NCBI GenBank assembly: GCA_904501705.1
Contig: CAJGCA010000003.1
Location: 1-46,987, forward strand
Source of the DNA: Clostridiaceae bacterium
Lineage (GTDB): Bacteria > Bacillota > Clostridia > Oscillospirales > Acutalibacteraceae
Reading direction: 5' to 3'
Length of the DNA: 46,987 bases
The position numbers and the translations under genes are program-made. Positions 39,865-46,321 of this stretch are shown in pieces (within the stretch, counting starts at the first letter, position 1; each line of letters opens with the position of its first letter). Under the pieces are notes generated by a model. That model was not told where the DNA came from. It ran no database searches and worked only from the letters and a program-made list of their open reading frames with translations.

Positions 39865-41001
39865 ATGCGTTGTAAAGTTGTCAACATTCCCGCTCTGGAT
39901 AAGCACGTCACCGCCACCGTGACAGCCGACATTGCCGCAGGTAAGATCGGTGGCGCGGCTGCCGCGCTCGTCGACGCGCAGGGGGTACAATTTGAAAAGT
40001 ATTATAGCGGCGATGAACGGTTTTCCGTCACCGAAAACACGCTCTTTCGTCTCGCGTCGATGACCAAGCCCATCACCACCGTCGCGGTGATGCTGCTCGT
40101 CGAAGCGGGGATGATCGGGCTCGATAACGAGGTGCACCGCTATCTCCCCGCCTTTAAAGATCTGTGGGTCGGGCGTCTTGCGGATAACCGCGTCGAGCGT
40201 CTGCACAAGGCCGAGCCCATCACCATCCGTCATCTGCTCGCCCACGCGAGCGGTCTCGGCAGCGGTCCCGTCGGGGACTGGGCGGAAGCCCATCGCCCTG
40301 CCGAGGGACTGGCAAGCCTCGCGGGCGGCGTCGACTACTACGCCACCGTACCGCTGGATTTCGCTCCCGCCTGCACCCACGCCTACAGCGCGGTGTTCGG
40401 TTTCGATGTGCTCGCGCGCATCGTTGAGGTGGTCGCGGGCTCGCCCTTCGACGAATTTCTCAAGAACAACATTTTTGAGAAGCTTGGGATGACCGATACC
40501 ACATTCACCCCTACCGACGAGCAGTGGTCTCGGCTCATCGCGATGCACACCGTCCTCAACGGCGAGGTCGCGGTCGACCCAATGACCCCGAACGCCATCT
40601 TCTTCTCTATCCCAACCCACTATTTCTGCGGCGGCGCGGGGCTGGTGGGCACGCTGCGTGACTACACCCGCTTTGCGCGGATGCTGATCGGGCGCGGCAC
40701 GCTCGACGGCGTGCAGCTACTCAAAGAAGAGACCGTCGCGCAAATGGCGACCCCTCAGGTCACCGCCGGCAATGCTCCGAACGCCTCCGAGGTATGGGGG
40801 CTCGGTATGCGGATCGTGCAGAGAGACCACCATCTGCCCGTGGGCTGTTACGGCTGGAGCGGCGCGTTCGGCACGCATTTCTGGATCGACCCCGTCAACG
40901 AAATAGGCGGCATCTATATGAAAAACTCCCGCATCGACGGCGGGGCGGGCGCGTCTACCGCTCGTCAATTCGAAAAGGACGTCTACACAAGTATGGAATG
41001 A
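39865..41001 (+). CDS. Beta-lactamase-fold serine hydrolase (class C/esterase-like)
   Basis: A 378-residue protein without a signal peptide. The catalytic SxxK motif is SMTK (about residues 65-68) and the second motif YxN appears as YSA in HAYSAVFGF. The third region GWSGAFGTHFW replaces the usual KTG. These changes are typical of cytoplasmic EstB-like esterases and other members of the Beta-lactamase (PF00144) family rather than antibiotic-degrading enzymes. The ATG at 39865 follows ACGAGGTG; an earlier ATG at 39832 falls right at the -10 region. A 78-codon gene follows in the same transcription unit. Confidence 0.9.
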   Translation: MRCKVVNIPALDKHVTATVTADIAAGKIGGAAAALVDAQGVQFEKYYSGDERFSVTENTLFRLASMTKPITTVAVMLLVEAGMIGLDNEVHRYLPAFKDLWVGRLADNRVERLHKAEPITIRHLLAHASGLGSGPVGDWAEAHRPAEGLASLAGGVDYYATVPLDFAPACTHAYSAVFGFDVLARIVEVVAGSPFDEFLKNNIFEKLGMTDTTFTPTDEQWSRLIAMHTVLNGEVAVDPMTPNAIFFSIPTHYFCGGAGLVGTLRDYTRFARMLIGRGTLDGVQLLKEETVAQMATPQVTAGNAPNASEVWGLGMRIVQRDHHLPVGCYGWSGAFGTHFWIDPVNEIGGIYMKNSRIDGGAGASTARQFEKDVYTSME

Positions 41002-41010
41002 GGGATAACC

Positions 41011-41247
41011 ATGGATCGGCTTCATCCCATCGGTATTGAGCAGGTCGCGGCGACCGTCTGCGGGCTGCTCGCCGCGCCGTCGCGCGACGGCGCGGCGGTG
41101 GTCTCCTCGCGGCGGCTCGCGGAGGATTCCGCCATCATCACCGAATTTACCGAACGGGTGATGTCCGACACCGCGTTCCCGCTCGGTCACGCCGTATGCG
41201 ACAAGGTCAAGAAGGATCTGGATAACTATTTTCACCGTAAACACTGA
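41011..41247 (+). CDS. Small hypothetical protein downstream of serine hydrolase
   Basis: A 78-residue protein that I do not recognise. It starts with a GAGGG site six bases upstream, 10 bp after the hydrolase stop, and ends before a hairpin, so it is probably expressed. It is mainly helical by eye, with no membrane segment and two cysteines. The GC-rich codon pattern matches the neighbours. Its role is unknown. Confidence 0.65.
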   Translation: MDRLHPIGIEQVAATVCGLLAAPSRDGAAVVSSRRLAEDSAIITEFTERVMSDTAFPLGHAVCDKVKKDLDNYFHRKH

Positions 41248-41251
41248 AATC

Positions 41252-41279
41252 CCCGCCCGCGACAGTTGCCGCGGGCGGG
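41252..41279. terminator. GC-rich hairpin between convergent genes
   Basis: CCCGCCCGCG (41252-41261) and CGCGGGCGGG (41270-41279). T-runs are poor on both strands, so it may be a weak or Rho-assisted terminator. Confidence 0.5.
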
Positions 41280-41285
41280 TGTTCA

Positions 41286-41978
41286 TTATCCCCCGTCTCC
41301 ACGATCGTAGCGGCAGCGCAGTTTTTTTAACGCCTTGGTTTCCAGACGGCTGACATATGAGCGCGAGATGTCCAACCGCTCGGCAACCTGCCACTGGGTG
41401 AGCGGCTGCCCGCCGAGCCCGTAGCGCAGCACGATGATCTCTCGCTCGCGCGCGTCCAGGCTCTCGCGGATATACCGCCCGAGCTTCTCGGTGTTAACCT
41501 TGCGGTCGAGATCGTCAACGATGGTGTCCTCCTGCGCGAGCACGTCTATTAACGTCAGCGGGCGTCCCTCGCCGTCGGTGTCGATCGGCTCGGACAGCGA
41601 TACATCCTGTGCGGTCTTTTTCACGGCGCGAAAATGCATCAGGATCTCATTCTCAATACACCGCGCCGCGTAGGTCCCCAGCCTCGAGCCCTTGGTCTCG
41701 TCGAAGGTGTCCACCGCCTTAATGAGTCCAATCGTGCCGATGGATACGAGATCCTCCTGATTCTGGGCGTTCGCATAGTATTTCTTGATGATATGCGCGA
41801 CCAAGCGCAGATTGTGCTCAATGAGCTTCTGCCGCGCCGCGCGATCGCCACCCCTCATCGCGGCGAATGCCTCACGCTCCTGCGCGACCGTCAGCGGCTT
41901 CGGAAACGAGCCGCTGTTCACCACGTGCAGCACCATAAACAGCATACGCGACAGAACCTGCATCACCATTTCCCACAT
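41286..41978 (-). CDS. sigK: Sporulation sigma factor SigK
   Basis: A 230-residue late mother-cell sigma factor. A hydrophobic N-terminal stretch (about 1-20) matches the pro-sequence of pro-SigK. Region 2 has RQKLIEHNLRLVAHIIKKYY, EDLVSIGTIGLIKAVDTF and TYAARCIENEILMH. Region 4 has AREREIIVLRYGL and VAERLDISRSYVSRLETKALKKL. The reading frame is complete and not interrupted by a skin-like element. The ATG at 41978 follows GGAGGG. The upstream extension to 42071 has no site and would cross the promoter. It is strong evidence that the host forms endospores. Confidence 0.95.
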   Translation of the reverse strand: MWEMVMQVLSRMLFMVLHVVNSGSFPKPLTVAQEREAFAAMRGGDRAARQKLIEHNLRLVAHIIKKYYANAQNQEDLVSIGTIGLIKAVDTFDETKGSRLGTYAARCIENEILMHFRAVKKTAQDVSLSEPIDTDGEGRPLTLIDVLAQEDTIVDDLDRKVNTEKLGRYIRESLDAREREIIVLRYGLGGQPLTQWQVAERLDISRSYVSRLETKALKKLRCRYDRGDGG

Positions 41979-41997
41979 AGGGCATCCCTCCTGCCCT

Positions 41998-42026
41998 ACT
42001 GTATGCGCAGAAAAATCGGAATTTGC
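41998..42026 (-). promoter_or_regulatory. Possible SigE-type promoter of sigK
   Basis: Minus strand GCAAATT (42020-42026), 14-bp spacer, CATACAGT (41998-42005), close to the SigE consensus. In Bacillus, sigK is transcribed by SigE. The implied leader is only about 13 bases. Confidence 0.45.
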
Positions 42027-42122
42027 CAGTCCCGCCACGGGAAAACGAAAACCCTCTGTCCATTTGCACACGCCACATAAGGCAGTAATTTCAAAATACT
42101 AAATTTTGGGCGTTGCAAAGGT

Positions 42123-42167
42123 AGAAAGAGACCGAGAAAGCAGAAATGCTTTTCTCGGTCTCTTTCT
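42123..42167. terminator. Strong hairpin between sigK and the recombinase remnant
   Basis: AGAAAGAGACCGAGAAA (42123-42139) and TTTCTCGGTCTCTTTCT (42151-42167) form a 17-bp stem. No intact gene ends next to it, so it may be a terminator left after a deletion. Confidence 0.55.
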
Positions 42168-42240
42168 TTATATCCGTACATTCGACTATCAAGCCTTCTT
42201 TAAGTACAATTATTGTAGAAACTTGAAGGAGGTTATTTTT

Positions 42241-43050
42241 ATGGCAAAATTTATTGAAGAATTCTACTACGGAAATCTTGATCCACAGGCTCGTAGTACA
42301 AAGGAAAACAAGACAAGTTTGTTTTCGGGGTTGGTTTTCTGTCCCGATTGTGGTTCTAAACTTCACTTCTGTGCAGCCAAAAGCCTGAAACCCAATCAAG
42401 AGTTTTATCGATGTGCCAATTACAAAGACGGCAGAGGCACTTGTAAAATACATTATATTCGTAATGTATCTCTTGAAAAAATAGTGTTAAAGGCAGTTCA
42501 AGATATGGCTGATTTTGTTCATTGCTATGAAAATGTTTTTCTTTATATGATTGCGAAAAATAAGCAGGCATTGCGAAAAATCGAATTTGAAAAGCTTAAA
42601 AGGACTGTTGCTAACAGTACAGTACGTTTGGGTGAAATCGACAAACTGATGTCTAAATTGTATGAGGATAATGCACTCGGTCGCATAAAAGATGACTTCT
42701 TTCAAAAGATGATGATAAATTACGAACGAGAACAAAAAGAATTGATCGAAATCGTTACCAAAGGTGAAGAAGTGTTGCAGGATAACCAACAGAAATCTGA
42801 CAATATACGACTCTTGATTCAGACCTTCAGGGAGCATACAAACATTACCGAACTCACACCAACTCTTGTAAACAAACTCATTGAGCGCATTGAAGTTCAT
42901 AACAACGACAAGTCAAGCGGGCATTGTTATGTAAAAGTAGATATCTATTTTACCGGCGCGGGAATGTTCGAGATTCCAAGCATTGATAGAATACAGCAGT
43001 TATTAGAGGAAGTTCGAAAGAATCCGGAAGGCCACCGCCTTGTGGCATAA
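42241..43050 (+). pseudogene. C-terminal remnant of a large serine recombinase
   Basis: A 269-residue ORF of low GC. Residues from about 23 on match the C-terminal half of TndX/SpoIVCA-like recombinases: the zinc ribbon KTSLFSGLVFCPDCGSKLHF with a second Cys pair (C64 and C73 region), a coiled coil (about 100-200) and the DUF4368-type end (KLIERIEVHNNDKSSGH). The catalytic resolvase domain is missing, so it cannot recombine DNA. The first about 21 residues (KFIEEFYYGNLDPQAR) resemble the start of another short mobile-element protein, suggesting an in-frame deletion fusion. It retains AAGGAGG upstream and a weak promoter (TTCGAC, 18 bp, TACAAT). It lies divergent to sigK. Confidence 0.85.
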
Positions 43051-43059
43051 AAAGAGAAA

Positions 43060-43087
43060 GGTGTAACCCCGTTTTCGAGGTTACACC
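43060..43087 (-). terminator. Terminator of the zinc-ribbon membrane protein gene
   Basis: GGTGTAACC (43060-43068) and GGTTACACC (43079-43087). On the minus strand TTTCTCTTTTT follows. It could also end the recombinase remnant. Confidence 0.65.
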
Positions 43088-43144
43088 ATATCTCATTCAA
43101 AAAACATCCTTATGGGGCGTGCCCATTTGGGCAGAGGGTTTTGG

Positions 43145-43567
43145 TTACAGAAAGAACGCCTTGAATTGGCTCTGGCAGCGCGAACAGGTGACGGTGCGCC
43201 GTCCGCGACGAATCGGCAGACGAAGCCGTGCCGAGCAATACGGGCAGGTGCGATACCGCCAGCGGCGAATATCACGCAGACGGATGAACTGTCGCCGACA
43301 CCACGCTTCGACCGGCGTCCACAGGCGAATAAACCGCTCATTTTCCGCCTGACGGCGAGGGATATTGCGGGACAACGCCCGCCAAATGAGCACCACTGCC
43401 AGCGCCGTGCCAAGCACGGACAGCACCCAGCCGACAACGCCGCGGCGCACAAACATCTGCACCAACCACAGCACCATATAACTCCAAAAGAGAACATTAT
43501 TCAGTTTATCCGTGCCGTAACGGCCTGCCATAAATTGCATCAATGAATTGCGTAACCGATAAAACAT
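43145..43567 (-). CDS. Small membrane protein with C-terminal zinc ribbon
   Basis: A 140-residue protein with two membrane segments (about 27-41 and 48-67), a basic linker and a C-terminal zinc ribbon with CPYC and CSRC pairs. The opening FYRLRNSLMQFMAGRYGTDKLN is, from memory, conserved in many Clostridia proteins of unknown function. The ribbon faces the cytoplasm if the N-terminus does. It could bind nucleic acid or act as a structural scaffold. The ATG at 43567 follows AGGAGTG. Confidence 0.8.
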   Translation of the reverse strand: MFYRLRNSLMQFMAGRYGTDKLNNVLFWSYMVLWLVQMFVRRGVVGWVLSVLGTALAVVLIWRALSRNIPRRQAENERFIRLWTPVEAWCRRQFIRLRDIRRWRYRTCPYCSARLRLPIRRGRRTVTCSRCQSQFKAFFL

Positions 43568-43599
43568 TCCTATCACTCCTACCCGTAGTCTACCACCCA

Positions 43600-43628
43600 A
43601 TTATGAATAAACCCGCACAGGTTTGTAA
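43600..43628 (-). promoter_or_regulatory. Promoter for the zinc-ribbon protein gene
   Basis: Minus strand TTACAA (43623-43628), 17-bp spacer, CATAAT (43600-43605). Confidence 0.5.
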
Positions 43629-43653
43629 ACTTTTTGTATCCGGCATAAGTCTA

Positions 43654-43678
43654 ACGCCGCAACCGTTAGTTGCGGCGT
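43654..43678 (-). terminator. Hairpin after metA
   Basis: ACGCCGCAAC-CGTTA-GTTGCGGCGT, just past the metA stop. Only a poor T-run (TAGACTT) follows. Confidence 0.6.
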
Positions 43679-43688
43679 CGTCCAAAGG

Positions 43689-44603
43689 TCAGATCTTCGT
43701 AATATCGTAGGGAGTGGTCTGGTAGACGTAGTAATTGAGCCAGTTATTAAACAGCAGATTGGCGTGACTGCGCCAGGTGACCAGCGGCTCCTTGGTATCG
43801 TCGTCATCGGGAAAATAATTTTCCGGCACGTCGATGGGCAGTCCCGCCTCTTTATCCCGCACGTACTCGCGACGCAGGGTGTCCGCATCGTATTCCGAAT
43901 GCCCGAACACAAATACCTGCGTGTTGGAGTCGTTTTTCAGCGCGTGCACACCCGCCTGCGGGGAGGATGCGAGAATTTTCAGACACGGCACCGCCTCGAT
44001 ATCCTCGCGGCGCACGGTGGTGTGGCGGGAATGGGGAGCCATAAACACGTCGTCAAAGCCGCGGAACAGCATCACGTTCTTATGCTCCACAATATGGGGG
44101 TAAACGCCGAACAGCTTCTTGTCCAGCGGCACCTTGTTGATGCCGTAGTGGTAGTAAAGCGCCGCCTGTGCCCCCCAGCAGATATGCAACGTGGAGTGAA
44201 CGTTCGTCTTAGTCCACTCGAGGATCTCGCACAGCTCCTCCCAGTAGTCCACCTGCTCGAACGGCATCTTTTCCACCGGCGCGCCAGTGATGATCATCCC
44301 GTCAAACTTGCGCTCGCGTACCTCGTCAAAGGTCTTGTAGAACGAAAAGAGGTGCTCCTCGTCAACGTTCTTGGCCTTATGGCTCTTAGTGTGCAGCAGC
44401 TCCATCTCAATCTGCAAGGGGGTGTTGCCGAGCAGACGAGCAAGCTGGGTCTCGGTGACGATCTTGGTGGGCATCAGATTGAGCACCAACAATTTCAGCG
44501 GTCGGATGTCCTGCGTAATTGCCCGCGTCTCGGTCATCACAAAGATGTTTTCCTGCGCCAGCGTTTTGACCGCGGGCAGCTTGTTGGGTATTTTGATCGG
44601 CAT
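43689..44603 (-). CDS. metA: Homoserine O-acetyltransferase (MetA family)
   Basis: A 304-residue acyltransferase for the first step from homoserine to methionine. The nucleophile Cys is in HICWGAQAALYYH and the catalytic His in FGHSEYD, with the partner Glu nearby. In TGAPVEKMPF the residue equivalent to position 111 is Glu, which in MetA enzymes favours acetyl-CoA; succinyl-specific members have Gly. The downstream enzyme MetY uses O-acetylhomoserine, which fits. The ATG at 44603 follows AAGGAGG by seven bases; a TTG one codon earlier is too close. It is co-transcribed with metY, 41 bp upstream. Confidence 0.93.
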   Translation of the reverse strand: MPIKIPNKLPAVKTLAQENIFVMTETRAITQDIRPLKLLVLNLMPTKIVTETQLARLLGNTPLQIEMELLHTKSHKAKNVDEEHLFSFYKTFDEVRERKFDGMIITGAPVEKMPFEQVDYWEELCEILEWTKTNVHSTLHICWGAQAALYYHYGINKVPLDKKLFGVYPHIVEHKNVMLFRGFDDVFMAPHSRHTTVRREDIEAVPCLKILASSPQAGVHALKNDSNTQVFVFGHSEYDADTLRREYVRDKEAGLPIDVPENYFPDDDDTKEPLVTWRSHANLLFNNWLNYYVYQTTPYDITKI

Positions 44604-44644
44604 CAAGATCCCTCCTTTTCAGCAAGATAGTCTAATGTATTCTG

Positions 44645-45922
44645 TCAGATCTTATCCAATGCCTGCGCAATGTCGGCGATGAGATCTTCGGTGCCCTCGA
44701 TTCCGCAAGAGAAGCGCACAAGGTCGGGGGTAACGCCCGCCGCGACCAGCTCCTCGTCGGTGAGCTGGCGGTGGGTCGCGCTCGCGGGATGCAGGCAGCA
44801 GCTACGCGCGTCCGCAACATGGGTCTCGATCGCGGCGATCTTCAGGTGGCCCATAAACGCCTCGGCGGCGGCGCGGCCGCCCTGAACGCCGAAGCTGACC
44901 ACGCCGCAGGAGCCGTTCGGCAGATATTTCTGCGCGAGGGCATAGTCCTTGTCGGTCGGCAGACCGCAGTATTTCACCCACGCGATCTTGTCGTGCGCGG
45001 ACAGGAACTCCGCCACCGCCTGCGCGTTCTTGCAGTGCTGCTTCATACGCAGGTGCAGGCTCTCGAGGCCGAGGTTGAGCAGATACGCCGACTGCGGCGA
45101 CTGGGTCGTGCCGAGGTCGCGCATCAGCTGGGCAGTCGCCTTAGTGATGTACGCACCCTCGATGCCGAAGCGCTCGGTGTAGGTAATACCGTGGTAACTG
45201 TCATCGGGCGTGCACAAGCCGGGAAATTTCTCGGGGTATTTCGTCCAATCGAACTTACCGCTGTCGACGATGCAGCCGCCGACTGCCGAGCCGTGGCCGT
45301 CCATATATTTGGTGGTGGAGTGGATAACGATATCCGCACCCCACTCGAACGGGCGGCAGTTAACGGGGGTGGCGAAGGTGTTGTCGATGATGAGCGGCAC
45401 GCCGTGCGCGTGTGCGGCGTTCGCGAAGCGCTCAATGTCCAGCACGACCAGCGCGGGGTTCGCGACCGTTTCGCCGAACACCGCCTTGGTGTTGGGCTTA
45501 AACGCCGCCTCCAGCTCCTCGTCCGTGCAATCGGGCGCGACAAAGGTGAAATCCAGCCCCATCTTGCGCATCGTGACGTTAAAGAGGTTGAACGTGCCGC
45601 CGTAGATGCAGGACGAGCACACCACGTGATCGCCCGCCTGCGCAATATTAAAGATGGAGAAGAAAGACGCCGCCTGACCCGACGAGGTCAGCATCGCGGC
45701 AGTACCACCCTCCAGCTCGCAGATCTTCGCCGCGACGGTGTCGCAGGTGGGGTTCTGCAGACGGGAATAGAAATAGCCGCTCGCCTCAAGGTCAAACAGC
45801 TTGCCCATATCCGCGCTGGAGGTGTATTTGAAGGTGGTGCTCTGAATGATCGGCACCTGGCGGGGCTCGCCGTTGCCGGGGGTATAGCCGCCCTGTACAC
45901 ATTTGGTCTCGATGGTTGCCAT
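44645..45922 (-). CDS. metY: O-acetylhomoserine sulfhydrylase (MetY)
   Basis: A 425-residue PLP enzyme that makes homocysteine from O-acetylhomoserine and sulfide. The PLP lysine lies in HSTTKYMDGHG. LTSSGQAA, SCIYGGTFNLF and the SATHRQLTDEEL region with C-terminal FSCGIEGTEDLI are typical of the Cys/Met metabolism PLP family. MetY members are longer than cystathionine enzymes (about 425 versus 380), as here. It is first gene of the metY-metA operon under a T-box leader, so expression should rise when a charged tRNA is scarce. Confidence 0.95.
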   Translation of the reverse strand: MATIETKCVQGGYTPGNGEPRQVPIIQSTTFKYTSSADMGKLFDLEASGYFYSRLQNPTCDTVAAKICELEGGTAAMLTSSGQAASFFSIFNIAQAGDHVVCSSCIYGGTFNLFNVTMRKMGLDFTFVAPDCTDEELEAAFKPNTKAVFGETVANPALVVLDIERFANAAHAHGVPLIIDNTFATPVNCRPFEWGADIVIHSTTKYMDGHGSAVGGCIVDSGKFDWTKYPEKFPGLCTPDDSYHGITYTERFGIEGAYITKATAQLMRDLGTTQSPQSAYLLNLGLESLHLRMKQHCKNAQAVAEFLSAHDKIAWVKYCGLPTDKDYALAQKYLPNGSCGVVSFGVQGGRAAAEAFMGHLKIAAIETHVADARSCCLHPASATHRQLTDEELVAAGVTPDLVRFSCGIEGTEDLIADIAQALDKI

Positions 45923-45949
45923 AACACATTACTCCTTTATTCTCGAAAT

Positions 45950-46192
45950 AAAAAACCGTCCCAAAGCATTGCCTTGAGACGGATAAGCTCCGCGGTACCA
46001 CTCAAATTGCCGCCCTGCAGGCGACCTCTCTACGGGCTCGATCAAGCCCTTTGCCTTAACGCGGCAGAACGGACGACCCTAATGCGGCACACGCCGCCCT
46101 CAGGCCGTCGGCTCAAAAGCCATAGATCGCTGGGACACTCCGTCGTCGGCTCGCACCGCCCGCCGACTCTCTGATGACCTCCTGTCCCGATC
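45950..46192 (-). ncRNA. T-box riboswitch upstream of metY-metA
   Basis: Minus-strand leader. The T-box sequence GAGTGGTACCGCGG is present (T-box core 45987-46001), followed by a terminator CCGTCTCAAGGC/GCTTTGGGACGG with a T-run (45950-45982). Stem I has the base GATC and GGGACA (46183-46192) pairing with TGTCCC and GATC (46125-46137), AGAGAG after the lower part, and the apical GGTGCGA loop. Several hairpins lie between. Stem I is short and the specifier codon cannot be assigned with confidence: no ATG occurs inside the stem. Confidence 0.93.
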
Positions 46193-46215
46193 CTCTTTAT
46201 CATCGCCTTTCCTGC

Positions 46216-46244
46216 ATTATAACAAACCTCGCGGACGGTGTCAA
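46216..46244 (-). promoter_or_regulatory. Consensus SigA promoter of the T-box/metY operon
   Basis: Minus strand TTGACA (46239-46244), 17-bp spacer, TATAAT (46216-46221). Confidence 0.88.
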
Positions 46245-46264
46245 TAGATTTTTTGCCCGCACAC

Positions 46265-46293
46265 TTGCAGCAAATCGCACAGTATGGTAATAT
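46265..46293 (+). promoter_or_regulatory. Promoter for trmO
   Basis: TTGCAG (46265-46270), 17-bp spacer, TAATAT (46288-46293), divergent from the metY promoter. Confidence 0.6.
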
Positions 46294-46321
46294 AAGGTTA
46301 TACTATATGAGGAGGCATTCT

